In this document: one piece after another, positions 34,525 to 47,967 of the stretch
Layout: each line of letters starts with the position of its first letter
How positions within the stretch are numbered: position 1 is the first letter of the stretch
NCBI GenBank assembly: GCA_026929865.2
Contig: CM049395.1
Span: 10,561,501-10,625,500 of the forward strand
Direction: 5' to 3'
From: Hyperoplus lanceolatus
Taxonomy: Eukaryota > Chordata > Actinopteri > Uranoscopiformes > Ammodytidae
DNA: 64,000 nt
Made by a program: the position numbers and the translations under genes
The notes under the pieces: generated by a model
Seen by the model: the letters and a program-made list of their open reading frames with translations, nothing else
What the model was told of the DNA's origin: nothing
Databases searched by the model: none

Positions 34525-36172
34525 TAGTGTTGTTTTTGGCGGCCTGTTTTAAGTTTAGTTTTAGTCCAGTCTTTGTGTCAAATTGTCGTTTTAGTTTTTA
34601 TTAGTCTTAGTCAGTTTAAACTCTTTTTAGTCTAGTCAAGTTTCAGTTGACTAAAAGTCTTGAGCATTTTAGTCTTCTCTTAGTCAGAATTATCTGGGAC
34701 TATTTTCGTCTAGTCTCAGTCAACAAAAGCTGATGACATTTAAGTCTAGTCTTAGTCAATGACATTTGTATTTTAGTCTTTTTAGTAATGCAATTATACC
34801 CAGTTAATATAGTACAATTACCTAGTATAGTACAGACAAACTCAAAATGTTATTTAAGTCCCCCATTTCACAAGTCAAACAAGGTTATCTTATCTTATTA
34901 TATTATTTTTACCTTATAGACTCAAGAATACATGCAATTCCAGACACAGAAGACGCTCTGATTTAATTTACATCATAGCTACCAAACCTGTAAAAATGCC
35001 GGATTCCTCAACCGGAACAGCAGTCTGGTTGAACTTCAAAATCTCCTGTCTAATGACGTAGCCTACGTTTATATAAAATAAATAGGCCTAAATAAAATAG
35101 CTTCAAATGACAGTGCCAGAAAAAAGGTACATTACATTCAAGTTTAATTAAGAGAAACAAGGTGCTTGAATGCTAGAGCTACAATAACATAATAACAAAG
35201 TGCAAATAAAATGTTTGTGTATGACTTGGTTGTAAACTGAAGTCAGATTTTGTATTACAAGATATAACACAAATGGTTTGAACTACGCGATTGGTAGCAC
35301 AGACGGCATACAGTGGAATTTGTTGACAGAACTTATTACATGGCACTTTGAAAATCCTATGTAAATCACAGCATTCTACAGGTCTGTTATTTCCAGCAAG
35401 ACAGACCGCTGTCAAGGGTATAATGACCGTTGCTAAGGACCTGCGTCATAGTTTTGATGGATAGACGTCCACAAACAGGGCTACAACTCGTTCAGAAAAC
35501 AATGGAATACTTTTTCAACATGACTTTGCATGTATCAGGAGAGCAGGGAACACAGGAGTCATGGTTAATGTCCGACAGGAATCCAGTCTAGACGACGTGA
35601 GTACGTCTGGCCGCATATTGACAGTTAGCCTAACTTCAGGCTACAGCCCGCAATGTAAATAATCAGCAGTCATTTTCTCCGTGAATTGTGTTAATGATTT
35701 TGGGGGATAATGCTTTGTTAGCTTCCATATTGCCGCGAGTGGGGATTGAGGAAGTAACGTCACCTGCTAACTTCCTGCTATTTCAAAATAAAAGCGAACT
35801 CACGTTTGTCTAGTTAAATGCTCATGTTAAGCCAGTGAAATGGTTTTAATCTGAAATCGTTGCCTGTTTGCAGCCCTGAAACTCATGAAACAGAAGTATT
35901 CCAAAATAATAATAATGGCGAGACAAAATAGCCTTATAACATTTCGTGTCCTCTCGTTTTTGAACATGAAGAGATATTTTAGCAGAGTTTTTGTTTTTGT
36001 AAACTACATTTAGTCCCGTTTTTATCCGTCAACAATAAAGCATTATATATTTGATTATAGCCTTCGTCACATGACCACCATTTACGTTGTGTCTCGTCTC
36101 GTTTCTGTCACGTGATAAAGGTTCGTTGACGACGATATTTTGTCATATATTTTGTTGACAAAAACAACACTA
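34525..36172. mobile_element. hAT element (family D) with perfect 8-bp duplication
   Basis: GTTCTGAC lies at 34517-34524 and 36173-36180. The ends are TAGTGTTGTTTTTGGCGG and, read inward from the right, TAGTGTTGTTTTTGTCAAC, sharing 15 bases. Both sub-terminal regions are rich in AGTC/GACT and GTCTCGT words (34555-34790 and 36085-36140), the type of clustered motif that hAT transposases bind. At 1648 bp and without a recognisable transposase it is non-autonomous. Exact duplication suggests a relatively recent insertion. Confidence 0.85.
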
Positions 36173-36180
36173 GTTCTGAC

Positions 36181-39100
36181 ACTGTGTCCATCAAATGCCA
36201 CTCCATCCTCTCATTCTCCTTTAGAACGTTGCTCTGAATAGCAGGAGAAGCCAAGTGTTTAAAATGGAAAATACAGTATAACTTGTTTCCTCCCAAGGTC
36301 GAGGTCAACCTGCCTGACAGTACTGTTGCACTACAAAAGACAAGAATAGGGAAGCACTGAGTCATCACATCTACATCTAATCAATACACATACTCAATCG
36401 ACTGATTGATATGTGTACACTGTTGTCCAGGGAATTGTCAACAACAGTGACAGGTTGGCCAGTTGAAAGCAAATCCAGGTTCAAAGGACTTGCATTTACA
36501 ATTATATTAGCAAAACTCTTCAGAGGAATACACTTAAACAGTTTGGGTAATGCCCTGATATGTTTCCGTCTACCTTAGCTTAACAGCTTAGTTTAGTAAA
36601 TATCTTATTTTCACAATTACACTTTGGTTTGGATTATACTTTGGTACAGACACAACAATCAAAATTTAGAAACACTGGTATATTGATGGATTGTTCTCTA
36701 CAGTCAGGCTAGCTGTTGCCCCGTTTTAAGCCTTTGTTCTAAGCTAGCTAATAGTACTGTTTTACTTCACAGTGTAAAAGTCAACACAAAACATCCCTAA
36801 ATGTAGAACTCTTAGCTTAGAGGCACAACTGTACTGTTTAAAGTAGACTACACAAGTATAATATTCATTACAATGAATTAAGGACACTAGTCCTAACCTT
36901 GACAATTAAAATGCTTTGTAGAGCATACTACTTCATCATTCTGATTTTAATGTGATTGTCTTGAAATGGCAAAATCTAGGCCAAGCGCCTCCAAGATGTG
37001 AAAAGGTCTGCTCATTTGGCCATATCCAATGCAGCCTGATCTCCATAGATGGATGAATAAAGAGGGATCAGTCTTGGGAGAAACTTCATATTTTAAAAAT
37101 TTAACCAGAGGACATCACCTTATAGCTCAGGGAGATACAGAGGAACGTGATCAGATGCCTAGATGAGGTTCAGGTGCTGGAAACAGAAATTTAATGATGT
37201 CCCATGAGAAGGCAAAGTCAACGCAGGCTGACCCTGTCAAGATAAAGCCAAGGATGGTTAGCCAATGGTTATCTTTCCAGGGCACTGGACATGTACACGG
37301 GCTTGTCCCTATTCACACTTTAACATTTCAATGAACCAAAAAAAAACCTGCTTCATTTAAAGTGTTAGTGCAGCTAGCAACGTTTAGGGTTGTGTGAGAA
37401 ATGTGTGTGCCGTTGCATGGTGTAAAATGTATATAAAACCTGTGGCGAATAATAATAATAAAAATACAAATAATAATCAAAAGTTCATTTAAGATAAAAC
37501 ATAGAGTGGAATGAAAACAAAGCAAAGCAGACATGCTTGTGACATGCATCAGTGTTTATGCCATTGAGCTGTACAAGCTTTTTCTACAGAGACAGATGGT
37601 GCGGTCAGCTTGAAAACCACTGTGAAGGGCACAACAGCCAAGATGTCATGGAACGTCCCTGCCTCCATCTATATTGACCCAGTGTGAGTGTGCAAGTAAG
37701 ACGACATCACATTGGACTTCTCTTATAAGCCACTACATCAACTTTATACACTGTGCCTCTCTATTCCCCAGACCAAGCCCTACACTGCACCCTCTCATCA
37801 GGCAGGTCCAGGGGTCAAATGGCTGTGCAGTCCGCCTCTTGTCAGATTTACAACATAGTAAAGGCCTTGAGACACATTCTCACATTTTCTCAACACAGCA
37901 CATGACAGAGTATGGCCTCTCCTGGGAAATACTGTCTTCATCATCCCCACTGGCCTTGGGGATGCTCTTTGCTTCACTTATTCACTGTACAACACATCCA
38001 CTACAGTCACCTTTAAATTGCATTGTTCATGCTAATGTTCAATGCAAATTAGTTTAAAGGCAACTCTACCTTTTAATGTTAGATGTTAAGGTGAAATTTA
38101 CAACACTTTGACCGATCAAATCAATGTTTTTTTTTTCTTTATTGCTGTCAGCTGACCCAAAGGTTAAGGTCCATGGTTGAATGTATTATCTCCTCTGGGA
38201 AATTCACATATTCCCAAACAACACAGAGTCCAATCCGGACCAGGTTAACTTCAGAGGATCAGATCACTGGAAATGTTATCATCCTCCTTCCTATTGACAA
38301 GCAATACAGACCAATTCATATTTTTTTAAAGGTCAGTAGAAAATGTTGCTGTCCGAGGCATTTCCATTGCCATTCTGTTAATAAAACAGAGCTTTGAACA
38401 AAGGTTAACATTTTGGTTGGATACCTATTATAACAGAAACAGTCTTAACATCGCTTTTGAATTCATAAGGTGTATCACATGTTCTAGTTTGCTCATCATC
38501 ATCAGACAAAAACACATACGATGTACACTTATTTATAACTTTGTCAATCTGCCCAAATATACCAACATTACATCTACTGAAGAACCGTATCGAAAATGGC
38601 AACTGAGACACATTCCGTGACACATTTCACGCAATGCTACGTTTCTTCTCAGTCAGAACATGCATGTTCTATTTAATAGACAGGCCATTGAGGCCATGCA
38701 ATTGTCCATGAGTAAATGTTTAATAACATGTATTATTGCATTGGTCAATGAAGTAAGTGAGAAGGAGAGAAACTGCTGCTTGAGGTTAATGACTGTATGA
38801 CTTAATAACAGTAATTCCAATCTATTCTATTGATATGTACCATTTAACAGAGTATCTGCTTGTTAGGTCCATTCAGACCTTTACTAGATGGTATTTTCCA
38901 ACTCCCTGGAGGAGCCTCTTCACAGATCATATTCTGTTCAGATGAATATGCCCATATGCACTTGCCTTGACCCCAGACACTTTCAAAGACAGCAGAGGAA
39001 ACGTTTTCCCATATGTGGAATCTATTGCTTATTACTGGCCCCCAGAGCCCGCCTCTTCTCAAAGTCTCCCTGAAGCGATAAGGAAGAAAGCCACAGCTGG

Positions 39101-40499
39101 TGTAGATATTAGTCTTCATCAGACCAGTGAGGCAATGACACTTATGAAGACCTATGCCATTTAATATACATCAGCAGCTTTATCGCTGCAAATAGGCGCA
39201 ACAGCACAAGCCACTGCCTCAGGCACCTCAAGGCTGGGCTCATAGGACAGATCAGCCTTTGTTTTTCCAAGGCCACTTCTGCAACTGCTGGAAAGCATAA
39301 ATGTGTAAGTTAGGTCCTGAAAGCAGCCATTTATGAAAGGATGTTGACCCTTTTCAGTTGTCTCACCCTTTTAGGGGAGACAAGGCAGGCCGATATTTCA
39401 GCTGTTTTTGTATGTATTGCTGAAAAATCATTTGGTGTTTAAGTATGTCCTTTCATGCACAGAATCTCGCGTCAGAATCTTCTGTTAAAGTGGTTTAGAG
39501 ATTATAATTTTTCCTTTCTTGCCTCAGTCAAATTAAATAACATCTTCACTTTATAATCAGTATAAAAAAGAAAGAAAAAAAGTTGTATGTTCTCTGAAGC
39601 CTTTCATTAATCAATTTAGAAGCGACAAGCAATTATTCCTTATGGTTAAAGTGCATGCCATCAATATGAACGTTCCAATTAGCCTATGTTCAGTTTCTAA
39701 AAGCCCATTGCACTTGAGCTCTTCTGCATGACTGCCGGGAAGTTTCTTGCAGAATCAATTTCGAACAAGAAACTTTGAAACTGGCCTAATAAAGCGGCAG
39801 AAGGTTTCAAAGTTGACCTCACATCTCATTATAATAGCACCATTAAACTGCATTTGAGTTGGCTGAAAAGTAGAATAGTAAACCCCTTTTACGGCATATG
39901 TAGTGTGAGGAAAATATCTATCTATCTCAATGCAATACTCAGTGTGGGATTGGAATGTGCTCTAAAACTGAAAAAAAAAGTAAAGCATAATTTTGGCTCG
40001 GGCCATAAAAAACTGGATTGTGGACTTTGATTTATAGTTAAGTGTTTGAGTTCACTCACTGAAAGCACCACAACTAAAAACACTAGACAGATGTATGACA
40101 TGTGACAAGGCCATATTGTGATGGTTAGAAGTGGAGATGGATGGCTTTCTTAGATGTGTGTTACTGACAAGGACAAGACTGCGGTGTCTTACTTAATCAT
40201 TTCTTCACGATAAAAAAACAGAAACTTTGTAAGAGAAGACACAACAAGCCTCAGCTGACCTATCACAGGTCTTTCAGTGATTCCTGGGTATTTCCATAAG
40301 CGACATCCTTTTGCCTTAAAGTAGCAGTATTATGTACTCTTAATGGACCGTCAGTTACATAGGTAGTTCTGAATGCAAATAATACAGAATTATAACATTC
40401 TGCTAAGGTAGCATATATAGCAGAAAGCCATTTCCATAGCATAACAAACATTGAATTTCGACACGGTAACTCAGATTATCAAGATATTGTTACTTACAC
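36181..40499. other. No gene or recognised element
   Basis: About 4.3 kb of unique-looking, AT-leaning DNA with two A-rich or TAA-rich patches (37445-37475). Short frames at 37674-38057, 38405-38620 and 38844-39164 occur on both strands and lack motifs. The segment 38880-39400 has balanced composition and is another candidate for conserved non-coding sequence. Confidence 0.4.
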
Positions 40500-40533
40500 A
40501 TCGAAACCCTGACCAATCGAAACCCGAGCTCGT

Positions 40534-41687
40534 ATGAAACCTGAGCTAGCACCAGCTACCACCATGCTACAAACGTGTGAATGCAACCTTACCTTAGGCC
40601 TACTGAAGGAGAGGATCTCTGGTCTGCAAGCTGAACTCAGGGGTAAAAACGACATCATCATGGAGCTATCCTCTGTTGCTTCCACTCAAATGAAGCACCT
40701 TGTCGCCCTAAGATCCTCTGGCTGCGGCTCCCTCTGCATGACAGGCAATGATCCTACTCTCCCGTGGTCCGGCTCCGCCATTGTGGGATCTTCTTCTCCT
40801 GGCACTGTGCACGGGCCTTTGTTAGCCAAACCCAATGATCAGTGGAGTCTACTTGGTGCAAAACCTAAGCTGGCAGCGACTGTCAACAAAGGGGATGGAA
40901 AATTCCCGCTGAGCTCGACCCCTGTTAAACCGATAAATTGGTCAACAGCCTGCAAGGGTAAACACTGTGGTCGTCCGCGGACTCCCCCAGCTCCGCAGCG
41001 CCTGGAGCTTGGCAACAGATTCGAAGTTATGAGCCTACAGGAGTTTCCATCAATGGCAAATGGCTCTAGCTCTCCTCCCCGGCCTAGCCTTCACATGGTT
41101 GCTCTGCAGCGCAGCAAGGCCGAACAGCGGAACCCCAGTGCCTCCTCGTTGGCTCATCCATGGTCCGACAGGTTCTCCTGCCGAGGGCGGAGACCTTCTG
41201 CTATCCCGGTGCCCAGGTATCCCACATCAACTCAGTGCTTCCACACATTATCCACAGTAATCCCGCTGCATCTATGGTCGTGACACATATCGGCTCAAAT
41301 GACCTTAAGTCAGAAAAGTCAGAAAGTCTTGAAACTGATTTTAAAACCCTAATCGACTCAGTCTTGACCACTGGGAAACAATGTATCGTCTCTGGTCCCA
41401 TGCCTTCGCCTCGATTTGGTGACGTCAAATTCAGCTGCGCACGCCAACTTCATGTTTGGCTCAAACAATATTGTCTCTCCATAGGCATTCCCTTTGTCGA
41501 CAATTTTAACGTTTTCTGGAACAGACCGACTTTCTTTGCCAGCGATGGTTTGCATTTAAACAAACAAGGGAAACATCTTCTGGCCAGCAACATGCTCTTA
41601 ACAATAAAATCGGTTCCTAGCGTCACTCCACTTGCAAACTCGTCCAGCATGATTGACTATCTCCACACCTGGTCAGTCAAGAGGTAG
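40534..41687 (+). pseudogene. LINE ORF1: coiled coil plus SGNH esterase-like domain
   Basis: The N-terminal frame (40534 to about 41140) has a short helix LLKERISGLQAELRGKND suited to a coiled coil, then a Pro/Ser/Lys-rich middle. The frame then shifts near 41140, where the sequence resumes as QCLLVGSSMVRQVLLP in another frame through to 41687. In it the SGNH blocks are visible: GSSMV (block I, with the nucleophile Ser position), THIGSND (block III, Gly-Ser-Asn-Asp) and ASDGLHLNKQGKHLL (block V, with Asp and His). ORF1 proteins bind element RNA; the esterase role in LINEs is not settled. Only the frameshift breaks the protein; the catalytic-type residues are kept. Confidence 0.8.
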
Positions 41688-41937
41688 TTAGCTCACGTGA
41701 CACAGCCTCCATGACCACTAGTCCCCATGCATCTAGTGCCCCCTCCAGGCCTGGAACATCCATTACTATAAAAACTCACCCAATCGCTGTATGTCAGTCT
41801 GGCAGATCGTCATTAATCCCTCCTCATAGATCATACAGGTCACGCCACAGACCACTTGGGATTACAAGTAATTTGAAAACAGTACCTATTATGTGTAATC
41901 AATTGTGTTGGACCACCCCGCTGTTGATAACACGGAC

Positions 41938-44795
41938 ATGAGCATATCAGAGCTAAACTCACCAAACATCCTCAAATCAAGAAAGGGTTTGGGTTTTCTT
42001 CACTTAAACATAAGAAGTTTGCTTCAGCACAATAAATTACACCATGTTAACATCTTAGTATCCCAGGCTGACTGAATCATGGTTGAAGAGCAGTACACAT
42101 GACTCTATGGTGGCAATAAATGATTATAGTTTATTCAGAATAGACAGGACCACACGGGGTGGGGGAGTGGCTGTCTATGTTAAATCACATTATTCTGTAT
42201 CATTACTACATGCTGTCTCTGTTCGAAGCTGCTTTGAATTTTTTGCTTTGGAATTGTCTTTATCGTCCAATGATTGTGTTATTGTAATTGGTGTGTACAG
42301 GCCCCCTTCAGCGGTAACTAGCTCCTTGAGTGAGCTAGCACATTTCATCTCTCCATATGTAAATAGAGAGGTCATTATGATGGGTGATTTTAACATTGAC
42401 TGGCTTTCTGGTGCCTCTGAACCTTTTAAAGAAATCTGTAGCAACCTAAATCTTACACAAATAATAACTGAACCCACAAGACCTAATCTAAAAAACCCAG
42501 CAAAATCAACTTTGATCGATTTAATATTATCAAATCAAAGCAATAAAATAGTTTCTGCTGGTGTCTTTGAGCTTGGAATCAGTGATCACTGCCCGGTGGC
42601 CTGTATCAGAAGTATTCATCTTAAAAAATCTCAACCCAAAATCATTATTAAGCGTAATTTTAAAGGTTTTAACGAGCAAGCATTTTTAAATGAACTCTAT
42701 CAAAGTGACATTCATCTCACAAGTGAAATATCTGATGTGGAATTGGCCTTAGAATTTTTCACCAATACTTTCTCCTCCATTTTGAACAAGCATGCACCCC
42801 TTAAAAAGCACAGAGTAAAAAATAGATCAAACCCCTGGTTCACAAATGAATTGTCCGATGTATTTGCAGAGAGAAATAAAGCAAGGTCCCTAGCTAGACG
42901 CTCTGGTGAAAACTCTAAGTGGACTGCTTTCAGACAAATCAGAAATAGGTGCATATCCATGGTTAGGAAAGCTAAATCAGATTACTACCTTGAACTAATT
43001 TCCAACTGCTACTCCAACCCTGCACTATTTTGGAAGGCTGTGAATTATAACAAAAATAATTCTATCACTGTTCCCAGTCAGTTAAAAATAAATGATCAGA
43101 CTTTAAATGATCAGAAAGAAATTGGTTTAGCTTTCAATAAACACTTTATAGCTGCTGGTAAACTCTTTCACAATGGAGTATCTACGCCTTCCACCACCAG
43201 AAATAAAAATAGCATACCACCTGTCTCTAAAACTCCTCTTTTCAGCCTTGTTCAAGTTCCAACAAGTATTGTTGTAGATGCGCTTCTTGCCATAAACCCC
43301 AGGAAGTACATGGGAGAGGACAATTTGGACCCATTTTCAATAAATCTCTCTGCACTTATCATATCAAAACAAATAACCCATATTTTTAATCTTTCCATCT
43401 CCTCTGGTATTGTTCCTAAAGTCTGGAAAAAAGCTCACGTCATTCCATTACATAAAGGGGGTGACAAAAGTGATCTCAATAATTACAGGCCAATTTCCAA
43501 ACTCCCATGCCTGGCAAAAATTCTAGAATCAGTCATTAATACTCAGTTGAAAACCTTTTTATCCAGTGCTTCCATTTTAAGTCCATTTCAATCTGGTTTT
43601 AGGGCAGGCCACAGTACCGTATCACTTTGGTCTTAGACAACATTGTTACAGCTATCGATAAAAAAAATGCACTGTGCAGCACTTTTTGTTGATCTGTCAA
43701 AAGCTTTTGATACTTTAGATCACCATTTGCTTTTAGAGAGGCTGCATGAAATTGGTTTTGATTATTCTGCATGTAGCTGGTTTAGGGACTATCTCTCTGA
43801 TAGACAGCAGTCAGTAAAACTGGGAAGTTACCAAACTGAGTTTTTAACAGTTACAAATGGTGTTCCGCAGGGCTCAATTTTAGGTCCAGTCCTATTCACA
43901 ATTTATATTAATAACATTGTTTCATCACTACAAAACTGCCATGCCCATTTGTATGCGGACGACACTGTACTGTATTGCATTTCTATTGCAACAATCTGTT
44001 CAGAACCTACAGAGCTCTTTTAACACCCTGCAGAACTGTCTAGTGGATCTCAGGCTTGTCCTTAATACAGAAAAAACAAAATATATGTGTTTTTCCAGAG
44101 CAAGAATTACACATTTTAATGATCTTATTATTCACACAAATAATGGATCTCATATTGAAAGAGTCACTGAATATAAATATCTTGGCATCTGGATAGATGA
44201 AAAACTCTCTTTTACATTTCACATAAAAAATCTTGTCTGTCGTCTGCGACAAAAGATTGGACATTTTTATAGGAATAAAGCCACCTTCCCGTTGTTCAGT
44301 AGGAAAAGGATTATTGAGGCAGTTTTTATGTCTGTCCTTGATTACGGTGATGTGGTTTATCGGCATGCATCTCGTTCATGCCTTAAACTCCTAGACTCTG
44401 TATTTCACTCTGCTTTGAGATTCATTACAGGAGATGCATATGATACACACCATTGTGTTTTATATGAAAAGGTTGGGTGGTCCTCCCTCAAGGAGAGACG
44501 TGATGCACATTGGCATATTTTTATATATAAAGCTCTGACTGGAAAGCTACCACTCTATTTGACAGAAATGCTGCTTATTTCAGATGGGCTTTATCAAACC
44601 CGCTCAACTGACATGCTCATGTTATATGTTCCCTATGCCCGGTCTGAGCTTGGTAAAACCGCTTTTAGCCATAGTGCCCCTGACTCCTGGAACAGCATAC
44701 AACATACAATTAAAATAAATACACTCGTAACTGTTAACCAATTTAAAAACATTATTTTGAATCAGCCCCTCTACACTTGTAACTGTTTTAATTAG
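41938..44795 (+). pseudogene. LINE ORF2: endonuclease and reverse transcriptase, frameshifted
   Basis: The start at 41938 opens with a region containing GLGFLHLNIRSLL, the beginning of the APE-type endonuclease. A shift near 42073 leads to TESWLKSS, then VIVIGVYRPP, MMGDFNIDW and SDHCPV, the endonuclease motifs with catalytic Asp/Asn/His. The RT starts around 43430 (PLHKGGDKSDLNNYRPIS, SGFRAGHST). Two shifts at 43627 and in the A run at 43660 precede FVDLSKAFDTLDH, NGVPQGSILGPVLF and YADDTVLY (the catalytic Asp pair at about 43960). A fourth shift near 43985 leads to LNTEKTKYMCF, YKYLGIWIDEKLSF and the C-terminal domain ending CNCFN. All main motifs are present, so decay began recently. Confidence 0.88.
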
Positions 44796-44845
44796 GCTAT
44801 TGTCTCTTTCATTCAATTGATCTGAATGTTTTAAATTGTTGTTGT

Positions 44846-44850
44846 CTGTG

Positions 44851-44882
<32 letters not shown>
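44846..44882 (+). repeat. (TG)n tract in LINE 3' UTR
   Basis: A TG repeat with one TTTG interruption lies between the ORF2 stop and the element tail. Confidence 0.9.
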
Positions 44883-44883
<1 letters not shown>

Positions 44884-44995
44884 AAACTTGTTATGTATTC
44901 TCATTGTATATTGTGTATCTGTACAAACTCGACATCATTGTAAAAGAGGGTCACCCCTCAATTGATCTTTCGAGGTTAAATAAAGGAAAAAAAAA

Positions 44996-45973
44996 TGTCT
45001 GAGAAAGCCAACAAGAAGTGGGACACAATAACAAGGTGTTCAAGAAAGCATTATAATCCAAACACAATACATGTGTGTGTTCTTACCAGTATCTGAGGTG
45101 TGTGTGACCAAAACAAACAAACAAATTGTTTCCATTCAAAGCTCTTTGTGTGTGTTCAAGTAGAACTAATCAAACTATTTGCACAACCACTGATTCCCTG
45201 TGTCCAAACACAATCTTCCAGCTAGTCCCCAATGTTATGCCATTAGTTTCAGATTGCATATTTCTCTCAAACTACATCTTGAGAGCCTGATGATCAAGGA
45301 TGTAATACATGCAATTACGGTGCTGTATTATTGCATTTTTTGAAAAACAGGGAACATCCCGAATGTGATTTTGTTTGTGTTGAGGATACAGGCGGCTTTA
45401 ATCTCAGCTAAGTGTTATTATTGCATACACTAACCCAACCTTTACTGGATAAGGAGACGTTAATAAATACACAAACCGACACAAGTTAACCAAACTATTG
45501 GAGACCTGAACTTTTTTGTCAACCCTGTTTGAATTGCTGCAGGCTTGAATTCATCACCTTTTTCTTTTTGCATTTGCAGCACCAACCTATAACAGCCTGG
45601 ACACATTGCCTTGGAGAATGACGACCTCTTATCTCTAAAATGCTCAGATCATGGGTTTTTGAAAAATGTGATGAGTTTGAATAAGAAGCTCTTCTCCCCT
45701 ATGGCATGACTGTGCAGCCTCGCAAAGGTGTTTACAATTTAGCGGGCTAGGCTGTAAATCCCATGTGTAACACAGGACCTTCAAGCCTCTTATTTGTCTT
45801 AATCAGAGGCTACGAGAACAGACAACAAGCGAGCGTGTGAGAGATCCACTCCCTCTGATCGTTAAATCAGCTACGCACCCTGCTAGCTGAATATTTATCA
45901 AATACCTGCTTCACCATGCATTAAATACAGCCAGGGAGCACTGCTGCTGGATTTTTAAATGTCTTTTACTATA
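44996..45973. other. No gene or recognised element
   Basis: Unique-looking DNA directly downstream of the LINE tail. No motif or frame of interest was seen. Confidence 0.45.
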
Positions 45974-47192
45974 GGGGAGAACGGGGTAATCTGAGCCACT
46001 TTTTACATTTGCTCCCCTCTAAGCAAGCTAAAATGATTTATCAGTCAAATGTACACATTTCCCATTAATTCAGGATGTTTCCTAGAAATGGGCAGTAGCA
46101 GAATTTTTTCAAGACAAAGGGCAGTGAAAATATGATTGTTTTAAAAAAAAAGTTGTCATGTGGCTCACTTTACCCCAGCTGTGGGGTAAACTGATCCACT
46201 TACTTTTTCCACTCTGAAACTACCATAACAACATATTGTAACAGTAAGAATCCTGAAAGCTAGCCACACATTCCAGAACTAATGTCGGACTAGTAAAAGA
46301 ATGATGGGGTTTGGTCAATTAAGCACAGCAAATTTTCTAAACACTTGAAAGTAACTCTGAACAAAATCAAATACAACATATTATAATTCAAAAGGTTTTA
46401 ATAAGATTCAAATGAAAGATAGAACCAGTTAGATTAGAACACAGTCTGGGGGTCAGAACACAGGACCCTTAGAGCCAGCTAGTGTCTGGGGGTCAAAGCA
46501 TAGGAAAATCAGAACCAGCGAGAACAGCCTGGGACTCAGAACACAGGAGAATACCCAACTGGATTATAACATCAGTCATACTCTACAACTAGGCCTACTC
46601 TACATTCCAACCCTGAAGGTTACAGGGACAGATGAGAAGGTGCTCTTTACGTGTGGTTGCCCCAGGTCGTCTTCCTGGTGTATTTCGTTGGCATGATGGC
46701 ATTTCTACTATGTGTATGACATAAAAATAAAACATATGTTTAAGACTAAACTTAACTTGTGCCTCATGGTGGGGGAAAGTGAGACAGTGGCTTACTTTCC
46801 CCCACAGCATTGGGCTCACTTTCCCCCACCACCACAATTTGAGAAAAAACTACTTCTCTTAGCATTTCAGGCTAATCTTCAGTTATCAGCATCACATGGT
46901 TTCATATGTTGGTAGTTCATCAACACGTATGATAGAAGTTTTTCTACGTGAATACATTTGCTTTGGCACAACAGTTGATTAAATTGACAGCAAGAAAATG
47001 TACTTTTACATGCAAAATACCTATTTTGGTGAAAAAACATGCTTTCCACAGCACCATGAGGTCCTCTCTTTCAGGGCCATGGGGAAATGAGAGGGGCTTG
47101 AAAACATATCTTACATGACCACAAATGTTTTCCGTTGCCTAGATATAGGGGGTGGCTCACATTACCCGATGCCTCAGATTCCCCCGTTCTCT
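45974..47192. mobile_element. Unclassified TIR transposon with GGGGTAA/GAGCC motifs
   Basis: The left end reads GGGAGAACGGGGTAATCTGA and the right end, read inward, AGAGAACGGGGGAATCTGAG. Words such as GGGGTAA, GGGGAAAGTGAG and GGCTCACTTTCCCCCA recur at 46160-46200, 46765-46830 and 47150-47165, so the end motif is repeated inside. No clean target duplication could be fixed. The 80-residue minus frame at 46595-46837 contains SCQRNTPGRRPGATTRKEHL, which faintly resembles the start of transposase proteins but is too short to name. Elements with such 'ggggtaa...gagcca' ends are frequent in fish; the superfamily is left open. Confidence 0.6.
46444..46565. repeat. About 42-bp tandem repeat, three units
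   Basis: The core gtctgggggtcagaacacag recurs at 46444, 46484 and 46527 with substitutions. It lies inside the TIR transposon. Confidence 0.7.
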
Positions 47193-47967
47193 TCAAATTT
47201 TAAACACTCAACTGATGCTCACAGTTCCATCTATAAATAACAATGTATTATCCGTTGACAAGAAAATAATTATATGTCTGCTAGACTAAAAAGTACCCAT
47301 TGCAAAGGATAATGCAAGACACAATCTTGTTTACATCACAGCTCCTAGACACAAACGGAGCACTAGTGGAGAGACTAAAGAGAGATGTTGTCCTTGTTCT
47401 CCTTCATCTCAATTGTCAGTTGTCACTCCTGAGAGATAAACATGGTTCAGCCTCACTGTGATCACTGTGTGAGCTCCCTACATTTTCTTTCTGTCATTGA
47501 ATTTCTCAGCTAAAAGAGAAAACGAGAGCTCTGCAAGCTCTCAGATGAGTCCAAATGGCTTTCCACTTTCACTGCCACAATCTAGCCAACGTTTGCAGCA
47601 GTGAGGGTCAACTTTAACTAAAGCCTAAAAAAGATTTAACTGTAATTTACTGTATAACACATGTAACTGGTTAACCCAACTTAAGTTATAGTAAAATCAG
47701 CATGAAAATGTGTACTTAAGTTTCAGCAATTACTGTGAGAACTGGGAACATTTTGGTTTATTACATTGAAACGAGTTGGGAAATCAGGTTTAAACTGATC
47801 AGTGTTGATTTTTGTTATTACAACTAATTCTAATTACTTCTAATATCTTAAATTCTTAATTGTTTCTCACATACCTCAAAGCTGATAATACCTTCTCATC
47901 TAAAGTTAAATTTGGACATTTACAGAATCAGACATGGAGGAGCCATTGTATATACAAAGATGGTTTA
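47193..47967. other. No gene or recognised element
   Basis: AT-rich sequence between the TIR transposon and the SINE; nothing further seen. Confidence 0.4.

Larger units (their letters stand above)
40500..44995 (+). mobile_element. Near-complete CR1/L2-type LINE, inactivated
   Basis: It carries ORF1 (about 40534-41687) with a coiled-coil start and an SGNH/GDSL esterase-like domain, ORF2 (41938-44795) with apurinic endonuclease and reverse transcriptase domains, a 3' UTR with a (TG)n tract, and a tail AATAAAGGAAAAAAAAA ending near 44995. ORF1 esterase domains are typical of CR1 and related L2-type LINEs of fish. At least one frameshift in ORF1 and four in ORF2 mean it cannot move. The 5' limit is approximate and no target duplication was found. 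Confidence 0.85.
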
